A DNA stretch of 64,000 nucleotides from Metabacillus arenae (GTDB taxonomy: Bacteria > Bacillota > Bacilli > Bacillales > Bacillaceae). Position 1 is the first letter of the stretch. The number at the start of each line of letters is the position of its first letter. The position numbers were made by a program, and so were the translations under genes. Below the pieces are notes generated by a model. That model was not told the origin of the DNA. It did not search any database and worked only from the letters and a program-made list of their open reading frames with translations. The stretch covers positions 162,548 through 226,547 of the forward strand of contig NZ_JACXAI010000005.1 in NCBI RefSeq assembly GCF_014773385.1, given 5' to 3'. Positions 15,887 to 25,769 of the stretch are shown here, piece after piece.

Positions 15887-16108
15887 TTATCCACAGATGT
15901 GTATTTCCCATCCACATATGGTATAGAAATATTAGATCCCTACTATATATATAGCGGGTTTTTCACATAATCCACAGGTTGTGGATAAATTGTTGAAATC
16001 TTCAATTTTTATTATTTCCGGAGCTGTTTCGTGCTCATCGACATACATATCGATCGCTAATTCGACATGATCCGCACAACATTTCATTCTATCTTCTCCT
16101 TATCCACA
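15887..16108. promoter_or_regulatory. DnaA-box cluster near rlmH/yyzF
   Basis: Three perfect DnaA boxes: TTATCCACA at 15887-15895 and 16100-16108, and its complement at 15980-15988. A one-mismatch box lies at 15968-15976. They lie upstream of rlmH and inside yyzF, about 36 kb from dnaA. They could titrate DnaA or regulate the flanking genes. Confidence 0.6.
15932..16087 (-). CDS. yyzF: CxxH/CxxC zinc-binding small protein YyzF
   Basis: A 51-residue protein beginning MKCCADHVELAIDMYVDEHE and ending with TCGLCEKPAIYIV. The CCADH and CGLC pairs are the CxxH and CxxC metal ligands that define the YyzF-like family of Bacillales (TIGR04129-type). It occupies its usual place between rlmH and the htrC side. 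Function is unknown. Its coding sequence overlaps two or three DnaA boxes. Confidence 0.85.
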   Translation of the reverse strand: MKCCADHVELAIDMYVDEHETAPEIIKIEDFNNLSTTCGLCEKPAIYIVGI

Positions 16109-16171
16109 GGTAGATTCCTCTACTAGTTTTATCATGAAATCCACTTATCAACAAGAACGAAAAACACAAAA

Positions 16172-16280
16172 CGCTAGTCCTTTGGTGACAAGCACTTAGG
16201 TGTGCCGTCAAAAAGGTTTTTCTTTAACCTTTTCGGTCGGTTTGGTATGTCAACTCAGGCGGGTTAGGCGCTGGAGGTAT
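16172..16280 (+). repeat. Dispersed intergenic repeat, family 1 (copy A)
   Basis: Contains the family core: CGCTAGTCCTTTGGTGACAA at the left, a hairpin with arms AAAGGTT/AACCTTT around TTTTCTTT-type loop near 16212-16232, and TTAGGCGCTGGAG at the right. Six more copies are listed separately. Not coding. Confidence 0.65.
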
Positions 16281-16363
16281 AACTTACATTAACATATAAC
16301 ACTTCAACCAACTCAGTAAAATAAAAAAACCGACCTTATCAAAAAAAGACCGGCTTCCAAAAA

Positions 16364-17026
16364 TTATTTTTGCAATTCCTCTAAAAATGCTCTAGCCGTA
16401 CTTAGACTTGACTGAGGGTTTTGACCTGTAACTAAATTTCGGTCTACTACGACATGATCTGTAAACTCGGGCGCTTCAACGAAGAGAGCTCCTAATTCTC
16501 TCAGTTTGCTTTCTAGTAAGAAGGGCATATGCCCATCCAAAGTTGTTTCTTTTTCTTCTGCATCTGTAAATGCTGTCAGCTTTTTCCCGTTCACAAAGTG
16601 ACGGCCGTCGCTTCCTTTTGCCTCTACCAATCCCGATGGTCCATGACAGACCGCTCCAATCAGTTTGCCTTTATCTATAAAATATTTTAGGATCGTATGA
16701 AGTGTCTTATTATCTGGCAGATCAAACATCGTTCCATGTCCGCCAGGAAGGAAGACCGCTTTATACTCACTTGGTTCCACTTCCTCAAGTCTCAAAGTAC
16801 TGTCAAGGAACGGTATCGCTTCAATAAAACCTTTAGGCTGGTTTTCTTCCATGCTGTTAGGATCTAAAGGGGCCTTTCCGCCCTTTGGACTGGCTATTGT
16901 TACGTCATAACCGTATTTTTTAAATTCAATAAAAGGTTCCGCAAATTCTGATAGCCAAATTCCGGTTTTTATGTCATCTGTTACTTTATCTGCAGTCGTG
17001 ACAATCATCAAAATTTTCTCAGCCAT
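16364..17026 (-). CDS. DJ-1/PfpI-family protein, type 1 glutamine amidotransferase-like, 220 aa
   Basis: Contains the nucleophile elbow AVCHGPSGLVEA (Cys near residue 114) and the LPGGHGTMFDLPD glutamate-side loop typical of Hsp31/HchA-like DJ-1 proteins. These act as glyoxalase III, deglycase or chaperone. Length and the C-terminal VVVDRNLVTGQNPQSS match the family. ATG at 17026 is chosen; a GTG three codons upstream is too close to the AAAGGAA site. It is not part of the usual Bacillus origin block, so it may be a local insertion between yyzF and htrC. Confidence 0.9.
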   Translation of the reverse strand: MAEKILMIVTTADKVTDDIKTGIWLSEFAEPFIEFKKYGYDVTIASPKGGKAPLDPNSMEENQPKGFIEAIPFLDSTLRLEEVEPSEYKAVFLPGGHGTMFDLPDNKTLHTILKYFIDKGKLIGAVCHGPSGLVEAKGSDGRHFVNGKKLTAFTDAEEKETTLDGHMPFLLESKLRELGALFVEAPEFTDHVVVDRNLVTGQNPQSSLSTARAFLEELQK

Positions 17027-17079
17027 CCTATTCACTTCCTTTTACAATCGTTTATCTTAAAATACCCCATTATTAAGGA

Positions 17080-17109
17080 AAAAAAACAAGAGAGCTGTTA
17101 GCTCCCTTG
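17080..17109 (-). terminator. Terminator of htrC
   Basis: Arms ACAAGGGAGCT and AGCTCTCTTGT around a three-base loop, followed by eight T on the minus strand. The 5' arm includes the last codons of htrC. Confidence 0.8.
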
Positions 17110-18318
17110 TATACTTTGTTTTCCCAATTTAATGTCGAGTGATTGTTTTTCACCGTTTCGATAGAAAACAACATTTACAGAACTGCCGACTTCCTGCTTG
17201 TAAAGCTCTTTTCTAAAGCCGATAATATCCTGAACCTTTTCGCCTGCAAATTCGGTAATGACATCCAGCTCCTTTAATCCGCTTTGGCCTGCAGAGGAAA
17301 GCTGGTTGACAGACATGACAACAACCCCATTTGTAACTTCTTTAGGAAGCTTTAAGGTTTCTTGCCAATGATAGCTTGAAATATCACTTAGCGATTGCAA
17401 GCCTACACCAAGCTCAGGTCTTCGTACCTCTCCAAAGCGTTCAAGATCATCAATGATCGGAACGGCTAAATTACTTGGAATGGCGAGTCCAATCCCTTCT
17501 ACAGAAGATTGCGCAATTTTCATGGAATTAATTCCAATGACTTTTCCATCGATATTAATTAAAGCACCACCGCTGTTCCCAGGGTTAATAGCGGCATCAG
17601 TTTGCAATACTTCTGCATTCCAATCAACCTGACCGTTCTGATCCGAATCAACTGGAATTGCTCGCTCTGTTCCTGAAATGATCCCCTGAGTAACAGACCC
17701 GGAAAATTGCAGCCCTAAAGGGTTACCGATCGCAATAACAGGTTCTCCAGGCTTAACTTTATCCGAGTCCCCAAAGTCACCTACTTTTTCAATCTTTTCA
17801 CTGTTTACTTGAAGCACAGCCAAATCTGTTAATTGATCGCTTCCCAATAATTCAGCTGGCACTCTTTCCCCGCTGCTTAAACTTAATTCAATTTGAGAAG
17901 CATCAGCAATAACATGATGATTTGTCACAACAAACGCTGTATTCCCATCCTTTTTGTAAATAACTCCAGAGCCTGTCCCAGCTTCCCCTTTTTCATCCCA
18001 AAAACCTGCTTCCTGAAGGTTAACAACTCCTACGACAGCATCTGACACATCATCTACGACATTCGTTACAGCGGTATTCACATCTACCTTGACATTTTTT
18101 TGCGGGCCAGGCTCCTCATTTTGCGTTGTTTCAGATTCTTCTTCACCGCCTAGTTGAAGATCATAAGGCAAAAAATTGAGGTTGGATAAAACAGGTAAAG
18201 CGAAAATCATAAGAAGAGCTCCTAATATAGCACCGACTGCACCAGCTAAAAACCAGCCGCCTCGGTTTCCCTTTTGCTTTTGGCTATATTTCTCATTCTC
18301 CTCATCATAATAACCCAT
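17098..18318 (-). CDS. htrC: HtrA/DegP-like membrane-anchored serine protease (YyxA/HtrC)
   Basis: Quality-control protease outside the membrane. Layout: short cytoplasmic N-terminus, one membrane segment (about 23-46), linker, trypsin-like domain with VVTNHHVIA (His), LTDLAVLQV (Asp) and [11 protein letters not shown] (Ser), and a C-terminal PDZ domain (about 300-400). The 406-residue length matches Bacillus YyxA. It lies downstream of walJ as in B. subtilis, so it may be cotranscribed with the wal operon, 126 bases away. RBS AAGGAAGGGA. Confidence 0.95.
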   Translation of the reverse strand: MGYYDEENEKYSQKQKGNRGGWFLAGAVGAILGALLMIFALPVLSNLNFLPYDLQLGGEEESETTQNEEPGPQKNVKVDVNTAVTNVVDDVSDAVVGVVNLQEAGFWDEKGEAGTGSGVIYKKDGNTAFVVTNHHVIADASQIELSLSSGERVPAELLGSDQLTDLAVLQVNSEKIEKVGDFGDSDKVKPGEPVIAIGNPLGLQFSGSVTQGIISGTERAIPVDSDQNGQVDWNAEVLQTDAAINPGNSGGALINIDGKVIGINSMKIAQSSVEGIGLAIPSNLAVPIIDDLERFGEVRRPELGVGLQSLSDISSYHWQETLKLPKEVTNGVVVMSVNQLSSAGQSGLKELDVITEFAGEKVQDIIGFRKELYKQEVGSSVNVVFYRNGEKQSLDIKLGKQSIQGS

Positions 18319-18444
18319 TCTTGAGTCCCTTCCTTTCAGACGGTGAACAATTTGCCGATGACCTGGATAATAATTGTCTTTCTATGTGGCAGAGCTGCTT
18401 GACCATAAAATGTATGAAGGCACCCAGTCCGTTACATGGGTTTT

Positions 18445-19239
18445 TTATATTGCTGCAAGAGGCGTCGGAGATTTAGGATCCGTGTCATACAGAGCAAATT
18501 GTTCACCAGTAATAAACCCTTTACTTGCAAGTGTTTGGTTTACAGATAATCTTGCTAAATCCTTCATATTATTATCTTTACTTAAATGTGCCAGATAAAT
18601 ACGTTTTGTTTGATCTCCAATTACTTCTGTCATCGCAATTGCGGCGTCTTCATTTGAAACATGTCCAACATCACTTAAGATCCGACGCTTGACACTCCAT
18701 GGATACCGCCCCATCCGGAGCATTTCAACATCGTGATTACTTTCAAATACAAAGGCGTCTGCATTACGGATAATTCCCTTCATTCGATCACTCACATAGC
18801 CCGTATCTGTAATAAGCGCAAGCTTCTTTCCTTCATGATGAAACACATAAAACATCGGTTCAGCCGCATCATGAGAAACACCAAATGACTCAACCTCAAG
18901 CGATCCAAAGCTTTTAACCGTTTCTGTTTCAAAATGAAACTTTTGGTCCGTAGCTATTTTCCCTAATGACCCTTCCATTGCCATCCACGTTTTTTCGTTT
19001 GCGTAAATAGGGAGGTTATATTTCCTCGCAATAATGCCTAACCCTTTAATATGATCACTATGCTCGTGGGTGACCAGGATACCGCTTAGCTTGTCCATGC
19101 TGCGATTGATTTGGCCAATTAACAGCTCAAGCTGTTTGCCGCTAAGACCAGCGTCAACAAGAAAGGAATGATCCTCCGTTTCTACAAAAAATGCGTTCCC
19201 CGTACTTCCGCTTGCGAGCACACTAAAATGCAAGCTCAT
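18445..19239 (-). CDS. walJ: Metallo-beta-lactamase-fold exonuclease WalJ (YycJ)
   Basis: Residues about 55-62 hold the metal motif [11 protein letters not shown], and [15 protein letters not shown] and YLAHLS supply the other ligands of this YycJ family. The 264 residues agree with the family. WalJ has been linked to 5'-3' exonuclease/mismatch-repair and cell-division timing. It follows walI by 40 bases in the conserved wal operon. Confidence 0.96.
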   Translation of the reverse strand: MSLHFSVLASGSTGNAFFVETEDHSFLVDAGLSGKQLELLIGQINRSMDKLSGILVTHEHSDHIKGLGIIARKYNLPIYANEKTWMAMEGSLGKIATDQKFHFETETVKSFGSLEVESFGVSHDAAEPMFYVFHHEGKKLALITDTGYVSDRMKGIIRNADAFVFESNHDVEMLRMGRYPWSVKRRILSDVGHVSNEDAAIAMTEVIGDQTKRIYLAHLSKDNNMKDLARLSVNQTLASKGFITGEQFALYDTDPKSPTPLAAI

Positions 19240-19279
19240 CGTTTCTCACTCCAGTTACTAAATTTCTTATTTATTTCAT

Positions 19280-20074
19280 TTAATCGGGCCTGCTCACAAT
19301 TCCTTCAGAGGCATTCACAAAAATATCCTCTTTCTCATTAATGACAATGTGCCAGGTTGGTGCCATTATTTGAACATTTGAAAGCGGAATATGAGTGAAA
19401 TATCCAAGCTCCACCTTTGATACTTCACTATTCGGGCTGATTTCATGGGCATTGTAAGCAGCTTCAATCGCTTTTAAAGCAGATAAAACATTTTCATTTT
19501 CTTGAATTTCTTGTATTCCTTCAAGCATTGTTTGTTCATAAGACACTATTTCTTTCTTCTCGTTCAATCTCAATAGCACCATACCAATTCTGCCATTTTG
19601 ATCAAGTATGCTTTGAAAGATTGTTTTTCCTTCGAATTGTTGAAAATAAATGATTTGATAATCTTCAATCTTCCACAGGCTATATTTATCTCCAAAAAGA
19701 ATATTTTCCGTTACAAATTGATTAAGCATACTTGCAGGATTTGTTTCAGGTAAAGTAATCGGATCATCAAATGTAGCTTCTAAACGGTAAACAGGCTCAC
19801 CTTCATTTTGGGTTGATACAATTGTTTGGTTTTTAAGACTACCGATTTCCTTCTTCGTAAATTCTTTTCTTTTTCCTGTAATATATGTCGCCTTATCAAT
19901 TTTCGGCAGATCTCCGTATGTGATATTATCCTGCTTTAACTGATCCTGAATAGGTGATTTTTGAATAATTTCAATATTAGCCTCTTTTTGTTTAGTAAAA
20001 AATTGAATCGCTAAAAACACGTCAAGAACTAGGAAGGCAATAATGAAGATGGTTTTTGTTTTACTCCAATCCAA
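19280..20074 (-). CDS. walI: WalK regulator WalI (YycI)
   Basis: Membrane partner of WalH that modulates the WalK kinase. The start is set at TTG 20074 (LDWSKTKTIF), with AAGGGGG eight bases upstream, as in the Bacillus orthologue. Longer in-frame starts would lie deep inside walH. One N-terminal membrane helix (IFIIAFLVLDVFLAIQFF) is followed by an extracytoplasmic YycH/YycI-fold domain. The gene overlaps walH by 14 bases, indicating coupled translation. 264 residues. Confidence 0.93.
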   Translation of the reverse strand: MDWSKTKTIFIIAFLVLDVFLAIQFFTKQKEANIEIIQKSPIQDQLKQDNITYGDLPKIDKATYITGKRKEFTKKEIGSLKNQTIVSTQNEGEPVYRLEATFDDPITLPETNPASMLNQFVTENILFGDKYSLWKIEDYQIIYFQQFEGKTIFQSILDQNGRIGMVLLRLNEKKEIVSYEQTMLEGIQEIQENENVLSALKAIEAAYNAHEISPNSEVSKVELGYFTHIPLSNVQIMAPTWHIVINEKEDIFVNASEGIVSRPD

Positions 20075-21401
20075 TTTCTTTGCCCCCTTGATCTGAACTC
20101 TTCGAGCCAATTGTTATAAAATTACTCATTTCGGTTTCTAAACACCAAACAGGCGTAACGACCACCACTTGCTGATCTGTTGATGTTAGTTCATAAGCAG
20201 GAAAAATACTCTTGATCTCACCAAGGTTATATTCGTTGTTTTTCAAGTATTCGATTAGTTTTTCTCCGGTTGGCAGAGAGCTTTGACTTGTTTCAAACGC
20301 ATTATTTCCGAGCTTATAGGTTGGGCGGTGATAATTGGAGATTTCAACACTTCCCCAGCGCTGGCGAATTGTTGTGGGGTGGTAAGGCTGCTCTTTACTC
20401 TCAAAAACAGGAAGACTGTCTACATTTAAATTAAAGGTCACTTCCTGATTGCCGTTAATGTGGAAAAATTTATAGTTATCCGTCCAGCCGCCATGATTAT
20501 TCAAATAGTTAATGCTATGCAGGATGGCATCTCCGCCTTCTAAGGATACAGTAGGCTCACTGCCTTGATTGACAAAAGTCAACTCATTCTGTTTTGGATA
20601 AATTTCAAGAAGCCTGGTTGCATCAGTATAGATATTTCTAGAAAATCCTACTTCCTGCCTTACATACAAAGGATTATTGAATAAGGCTTGTTTAAATTTC
20701 TCCCCGCTAATTGTCTCTGTTAAAAATTGCTTCTTATAAAAGGTTAAGGAGTTTGCAGGTAAAAAGAAAACTTTCCGTGAATTCACCTTATAAGAAAAGT
20801 AAGGTTCATAATTTTCTTTATCCTCGAATATATTTGCGACTGTTTCAAGAGCCATTTGGTTGCCTACCGTTACTTCAAAAACAGTCTGATTTTCATAAGA
20901 AGCAAAATATATTTTTTGATTTCCTTGTTTTTCTGCTTCAGGAAGGACGATCCTGTCAAAAGATTGATAAAAGGTTTCTTCTGTTTTCCAATTAAAAATC
21001 GTTTGCAGCACCTTTATAGGAATTTCGTCAGAGAAAACAATTTCTATTTTGTTGTTTCCATCCTCTCCATGAATCCATTGATAAAATTCCTTATCCGAAA
21101 ATTGATTTGTAATATCAAAAGTAGTTTCAAATTGCCATCTTCTGAGTTCTTTCCATACACTTTTAATTGAAGAGTCATGATAAGACCCATAATGTTTTTT
21201 GTTTTCATGCAAAATGATTTGGAAAGGCCGAATCACTTCATGGACTTCTTTTGTTTCTTGGGAAATTGGGGAGCTTTCGAGCAAAGGACTATCTGGCAAG
21301 GAATCATAATTGGGCTGATAGGTCCAAATATTCCATGTGAAAAAGATTCCAATCAAAACTAGGAGAGTTAACAAAGCACTTTTTATATTTTCAATATTCA
21401 T
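20061..21401 (-). CDS. walH: WalK regulator WalH (YycH)
   Basis: Negative regulator of WalK. It has an N-terminal membrane anchor (SALLTLLVLIGIFFTWNIW) and a large extracellular three-domain body, 446 residues, normal for YycH. ATG at 21401 overlaps the walK stop (ATGA) and has AGGATGAG upstream; the alternative GTG at 21407 is less well placed. Membrane helices of WalH, WalI and WalK are known to interact in B. subtilis. Confidence 0.95.
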   Translation of the reverse strand: MNIENIKSALLTLLVLIGIFFTWNIWTYQPNYDSLPDSPLLESSPISQETKEVHEVIRPFQIILHENKKHYGSYHDSSIKSVWKELRRWQFETTFDITNQFSDKEFYQWIHGEDGNNKIEIVFSDEIPIKVLQTIFNWKTEETFYQSFDRIVLPEAEKQGNQKIYFASYENQTVFEVTVGNQMALETVANIFEDKENYEPYFSYKVNSRKVFFLPANSLTFYKKQFLTETISGEKFKQALFNNPLYVRQEVGFSRNIYTDATRLLEIYPKQNELTFVNQGSEPTVSLEGGDAILHSINYLNNHGGWTDNYKFFHINGNQEVTFNLNVDSLPVFESKEQPYHPTTIRQRWGSVEISNYHRPTYKLGNNAFETSQSSLPTGEKLIEYLKNNEYNLGEIKSIFPAYELTSTDQQVVVVTPVWCLETEMSNFITIGSKSSDQGGKEIGLE

Positions 21402-23233
21402 TCCCACTCATCCTCTTGATCCTCTGTATATGGAATCGTAAAGTAAATAGTTGTTCCTCTGCCTTCCCTGCTGCTAGCCCAAATATCCCCCTCATGGGCA
21501 TGAATCATTTCCTTGGCAATCGCAAGCCCTAAACCTGTTCCTCCTAATTTACGAGTTCGGGCTTTGTCCACTCTATAAAAACGCTCAAAAATTTTCTTCA
21601 CACTATCTTGTGGAATTCCTACCCCTTGGTCTTGAACACTTATTTGAAGGTGCTCTTTTAAAATATCAATCTTAAAAGTAACCTCTCCACCTTCAGGGGA
21701 ATACTTTAAAGCATTCGAAATAATATTATCCAGTACTTGTGTGATTTTATCTGTATCAATATCTACATATAATGGCTGCTCTGGCAATTGCCTGTTAAAA
21801 GTAACATGCTGTTTCTTTGTCATTTCAAAGCGGTCAATTATTTTGTTGAAGAAACCAGTGAAGTTAATCCATTGCTTGTTTAATCGATAATCTGTACTAT
21901 CCAATTTTGATAGCTGAAGAAGGTCATTCACTAAACGAATCATTCGTTCAGTTTCATTTTGGGTGACATTTAGAAACTGTGGAGCAATCTCTTTATCCTT
22001 CCACGCACCTTCTGCCAGCGCCTCTAAATAGCTTCGCATCGTTGTGAGCGGAGTTCTTAACTCATGTGATACATTCGCTACAAATTCTCTTCGTTCTTGT
22101 TCAATTTTTTCCTGTTCCGTCACATCATAGAAAACAGCGATGAGGCCATCAAATCTTCCTTTTTCTTTTTGAATGACAGAAAAATTAACCCTCAGAATAT
22201 AAGGCTTTTCTTCTGTACTAATATCTAAAATTAGAGATTCTTGCTGTTCAATTAATTCATTGAATTGGTACGACTCTCCGTCATTTGGAAGAAAATCTAC
22301 GATAGGTCTTTCTAATACCGTTTCACGTGAAACATTTAACATCTCAAGAGCTGGATCATTGATTAATATGATTTCACCCTTCCGATTTGTTGCAATAACT
22401 CCATCTGTCATATGGGCAATAACAGAAGCAAGCTTTTTGCGTTCCCCTTCAGTCATAGCATGAGCTTCCTCCAGCTCATCAGTCAGATGATTAAAAGTTG
22501 TTGCAAGCTGCCCAATTTCATCCTCTCCATATACTCTTACTTTTCTAGTGAAATTCCCTTTCGCAAGAGCCATCGCTTGTTTTCTCATATCTGAAAGTGG
22601 ACGAGTGATCGTTCTCCCTAAAATGACGCCTAATACAGCCGTTATCACTAAGGAAATGGCTGTTCCAGTATAAAGAATTCGATTGATGACCTGCATTTGA
22701 TTAAAAACATCCTCCATAGAAGCAACAAGGTAAATGGCACCTTTTACCTCCTGATTAAGGTTACTCTTGATAGGAGTAGAGGATATGCGGACACGTTGAT
22801 TTGATTGTGTATCAAACATGATATTGTGATGCGGCTGACCTAATGCAAGAGTCCGCTTAATCAATGCCTCTGTTGTCCGCTTCCCGACAATTTCCCGATT
22901 ATATGGATTAGATGTTCCAATTACCTTACTATTCTTATCAATCACTCTTACTTCCTGGATTTCTTCTGTGACAAAATCCATCAGAATCGAAGAAATATTA
23001 TTTGAAGTGTTTTCAGATCCTTCTTCCAGATCTTCTTTTGATATTTCCTGCTCAATACTATAAGCCAATAAATTGACTCGCTTATCAAGGGAATCATTAT
23101 AATTATTTATAAGAGAGTCTTCCAGTCGCTGGACAAAATAAACCCCTATAATTTGCATCGCCAATATAATGAGCAATACATAAATCATGGTAACCTTAAA
23201 ATGAATGGATCTAAAAAAACCAACTTTATCCAT
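21398..23233 (-). CDS. walK: Sensor histidine kinase WalK (YycG)
   Basis: Essential kinase that controls cell-wall metabolism. Domains in order: membrane helix (about 13-33), extracellular Cache-like sensor, second helix (about 183-204), HAMP, PAS (about 265-370), HisKA with FVANVSHELRTPLTTMRSYL (phospho-His near 390), and HATPase with N box DNIISNALKYSP, DQGVGIP and GTGLGLAIAKEM. The 611 residues equal the B. subtilis protein. Five bases separate it from walR. A ParB-site-like sequence lies inside the gene at 22319-22334. Confidence 0.98.
   Translation of the reverse strand: MDKVGFFRSIHFKVTMIYVLLIILAMQIIGVYFVQRLEDSLINNYNDSLDKRVNLLAYSIEQEISKEDLEEGSENTSNNISSILMDFVTEEIQEVRVIDKNSKVIGTSNPYNREIVGKRTTEALIKRTLALGQPHHNIMFDTQSNQRVRISSTPIKSNLNQEVKGAIYLVASMEDVFNQMQVINRILYTGTAISLVITAVLGVILGRTITRPLSDMRKQAMALAKGNFTRKVRVYGEDEIGQLATTFNHLTDELEEAHAMTEGERKKLASVIAHMTDGVIATNRKGEIILINDPALEMLNVSRETVLERPIVDFLPNDGESYQFNELIEQQESLILDISTEEKPYILRVNFSVIQKEKGRFDGLIAVFYDVTEQEKIEQERREFVANVSHELRTPLTTMRSYLEALAEGAWKDKEIAPQFLNVTQNETERMIRLVNDLLQLSKLDSTDYRLNKQWINFTGFFNKIIDRFEMTKKQHVTFNRQLPEQPLYVDIDTDKITQVLDNIISNALKYSPEGGEVTFKIDILKEHLQISVQDQGVGIPQDSVKKIFERFYRVDKARTRKLGGTGLGLAIAKEMIHAHEGDIWASSREGRGTTIYFTIPYTEDQEDEWE
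22319..22334. promoter_or_regulatory. parS-like site inside walK
   Basis: A 16-mer matching the consensus parS palindrome TGTTTCACGTGAAACA at 15 of 16 positions (C instead of the first T). Probably bound by ParB/Spo0J, and perhaps weakly. Confidence 0.7.
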
Positions 23234-23238
23234 TTATC

Positions 23239-23943
23239 CTACTCCTGTTCAGGGTTTCGCAAATAATAGCCTACTCCTCGTCTTGTTACAATCCATGTTG
23301 GATGACTAGGGTTATCTTCAATTTTTTCCCGTAAGCGTCTTACAGTAACATCAACAGTTCTCACATCACCAAAGTAGTCATACCCCCACACAGTTTGCAG
23401 CAAATGCTCACGAGTCATAACTTGTCCAATATGTTTCGCTAAATAATGAAGAAGCTCAAACTCTCGATGAGTCAGCTCAATCGTTTCCCCTCGTTTTGAA
23501 ACAACATATGCATCAGGGTGAATAACAAGAGACCCGATATGAATTTCATTCGTATCTGATGGTTCTTCAATACCTTGCGTCTGTTGTCTTCTCAAATTAG
23601 CTTTTACACGTGCCAATAATTCTCTTGTACTAAACGGCTTTGTCACATAGTCATCTGCACCAAGCTCCAAGCCTAATACTTTATCGATTTCTGAGTCTTT
23701 TGCCGTCAGCATAATAATTGGGATGTCATATGTCTTCCGAATCTCTCTGCAAACTTCCATTCCATCTCTATTTGGTAGCATAATATCAAGCAAGATAAGA
23801 TCAGGCTTGATTTCATCTACCATATCAATGGCTTCATTACCATCATAAGCACAATGGACTTCATATCCTTCTTTTTTAAGGTTGAACTCTAATATATCTG
23901 CAATTGGTTTTTCGTCATCTACAACAAGAATCCTTTTTTCCAT
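23239..23943 (-). CDS. walR: Response regulator WalR (YycF)
   Basis: Essential OmpR-family regulator of peptidoglycan hydrolase genes. The receiver domain has DDE near residue 10, phospho-acceptor Asp in [10 protein letters not shown] (about 53), and LTAKDS and KPF for the Thr/Ser and Lys. The DNA-binding winged helix ends in [16 protein letters not shown] and [10 protein letters not shown]. 234 residues, first gene of the wal operon. The 220 bp upstream should carry the promoter; no unique box is obvious. Confidence 0.98.
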   Translation of the reverse strand: MEKRILVVDDEKPIADILEFNLKKEGYEVHCAYDGNEAIDMVDEIKPDLILLDIMLPNRDGMEVCREIRKTYDIPIIMLTAKDSEIDKVLGLELGADDYVTKPFSTRELLARVKANLRRQQTQGIEEPSDTNEIHIGSLVIHPDAYVVSKRGETIELTHREFELLHYLAKHIGQVMTREHLLQTVWGYDYFGDVRTVDVTVRRLREKIEDNPSHPTWIVTRRGVGYYLRNPEQE

Positions 23944-24126
23944 TTTTTTCGCTCCTTTTAAGCAGTCCTTATACTAATTTAACAGACAGAATAAAAACAT
24001 TCATCTACTTCTACTTATATGTACCATGGTTATAGTAGTCATCTCTCTCTAGTATAACCTTCTTCTCAGTATCCAATTTATCCTTTAATAAACCGTATTT
24101 TAACATGTTATTTATTGCCGGTATAT

Positions 24127-24152
24127 AGAAAAACCTCTAGCAATGCTAGAGG
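24127..24152 (-). terminator. Terminator of the M23 peptidase gene
   Basis: Arms CCTCTAGC/GCTAGAGG with a three-base loop followed by TTTTT on the minus strand, directly after the stop at 24162. Confidence 0.85.
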
Positions 24153-24161
24153 AGATCATAC

Positions 24162-25607
24162 TTACTTAACATATTTCAAAGGATCTTGAAGCGACCCGTT
24201 TTTGTATACTTCAAAATGCAAATGAACGCCAGTAGAGCGGCCGGTCGAACCCATGACACCAATTTTCTGGCCTTTTGAAACGGTGTCCCCAACTGAAACA
24301 GAAAGGGAGTCGAGATGAGCATAAACTGTGCGCAGACCATTATTATGGTCAATTTCAATCTTGTTGCCATATGCACCATCATTTCCAGCTGATACAATTT
24401 TGCCATTATCAGCAGCCTTGATCGTACGGTCACTTGGACGTGCAATATCAATCCCTTTATGCATTTTTCCCCATCGTGTTCCCATTTTACTTGAAATATA
24501 GCCACCAACTGCAGGCCAGTCAAGGTTTCCGGTTCCACGGGAAGGAATAACCTTTGTTCCTTCGACGATAATTTCTTTTACAGGCTCTTTTAATGTTTCT
24601 TCTTTTAACGTTTCACGTTTTACTTCGGAGCCATTTTCCTTATGCACGACATAGTTTAGGAGCTTTTCTCCATTTTCACCTTTTTGTTTTGTTTCTGTTT
24701 CTCCTTTAAACTTTGAGGAATCCTCAATCGTTTCTGTTTCATACTCTACCACTTGTTTTTCTGAAACCTCTTCTTGAACAAGAACTTTTACAAATGGCAG
24801 ATATTCAGTTACTTTTAACTTATCGCCCTTGTTAATGACAGAATCATCCTTCAGTCCGGGGTTTAACTTTAATAGCTCCTCAAGCCCAAGGTCATGGCTT
24901 GATGCAATTTCACTTAAATTATCACTATCTTTTACTTCATATTCTTTCTCTTCTAATGTCCCTTTTTCAAGGAGCTTTACCCCTTCTTCAACTGTTAAAA
25001 CTTCGTCTGGAGAAACCTTTTGCTCTGTAAGAGAAACATTTTCAGAAAAGGAAACGTCCGTTATCCGAGATTGACCTTCTTTTAACGGCTCAGAGTGCTT
25101 TATTTCATCAGGCTGTTCCAATTGTTTCAAAACATCTTCCGAAACAAATTTCTTCTTGTACTCATTTAATACTTTTTCTGCATCTTCTTTTGAACTGAAA
25201 TGAGCCACCGACTTGTCACCTATTTGAATTGTTGTAGACTTAACAGCAACATCTAATTCACTTTTTAGCTTATTCAATGCCTCATTATTATCAGCAACAG
25301 GACGGAACATTTGCTCAGGGACAATCTCCATATCCTCAACTGTCAGCTCAAAATCTTGATACTTACCTTGTGCCTCTTCTACTTTTTCTTTCTCGACATC
25401 TATAATTAAGTCTTTATTGTCAATCGTTCCTACGTATGTATCATTTAAATATATATGATAAACAGTAGCTAGATTTTCATCAGCACTCGCGCTTTGAACC
25501 CCAAAGGTAAATGCAGCAGCAAAAGCAGCAGCGCCTGCCATTATTTTATGTATTCTATTAAATTTTAGCCGAAAGCTTTCTCTCAGTCTACTATGCTTCT
25601 TAAACAC
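24162..25607 (-). CDS. Secreted M23 (LytM-type) endopeptidase with LysM and G5 domains, 481 aa
   Basis: Peptidoglycan-remodelling metalloprotease. GTG at 25607 is chosen (AGGGGG seven bases upstream). An N-terminal basic region and hydrophobic core end in VQSASA, a signal peptidase site. Next comes a repetitive Glu/Lys-rich region, a LysM at about 225-270 (YEVKDSDNLSEIASSHDLGL), a G5-like domain (about 275-345), then the M23 domain: MHKGIDIARP (first His/Asp ligands), VYAHLDSL and GVHLHFEVYKNG. It lies just upstream of walR, and hydrolases of this kind are typical WalR targets. Length is normal for such proteins. Confidence 0.93.
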   Translation of the reverse strand: MFKKHSRLRESFRLKFNRIHKIMAGAAAFAAAFTFGVQSASADENLATVYHIYLNDTYVGTIDNKDLIIDVEKEKVEEAQGKYQDFELTVEDMEIVPEQMFRPVADNNEALNKLKSELDVAVKSTTIQIGDKSVAHFSSKEDAEKVLNEYKKKFVSEDVLKQLEQPDEIKHSEPLKEGQSRITDVSFSENVSLTEQKVSPDEVLTVEEGVKLLEKGTLEEKEYEVKDSDNLSEIASSHDLGLEELLKLNPGLKDDSVINKGDKLKVTEYLPFVKVLVQEEVSEKQVVEYETETIEDSSKFKGETETKQKGENGEKLLNYVVHKENGSEVKRETLKEETLKEPVKEIIVEGTKVIPSRGTGNLDWPAVGGYISSKMGTRWGKMHKGIDIARPSDRTIKAADNGKIVSAGNDGAYGNKIEIDHNNGLRTVYAHLDSLSVSVGDTVSKGQKIGVMGSTGRSTGVHLHFEVYKNGSLQDPLKYVK

Positions 25608-25752
25608 TATGTTTCCCCCTAAAACCAAAGAACATATATGGTTTATTTTTCCTACCTATATAACAAAAGATCTAGTTCTTTCATTATCTAGTTCTTTAAC
25701 ACCATATTAAAATACCATAAAAACACTTACATTTCTGTGAATGTATCCAAAT

Positions 25753-25769
25753 TGTAATACTACTGTATT
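25753..25769 (+). promoter_or_regulatory. Possible WalR-type direct repeat
   Basis: TGTAAT-ACTAC-TGTATT fits the WalR consensus (TGTWAH, five bases, TGTWAH) with one mismatch. It lies about 150 bp upstream of the M23 gene but on the opposite strand. The rest of 25629-26087 holds no gene. Confidence 0.25.

Noticed and set aside
16322..16360. Terminator after the DJ-1/PfpI gene
   Set aside because: CCGACC and GACCGG lie near T/A runs but pair poorly; I could not draw a convincing stem, so it is not listed.
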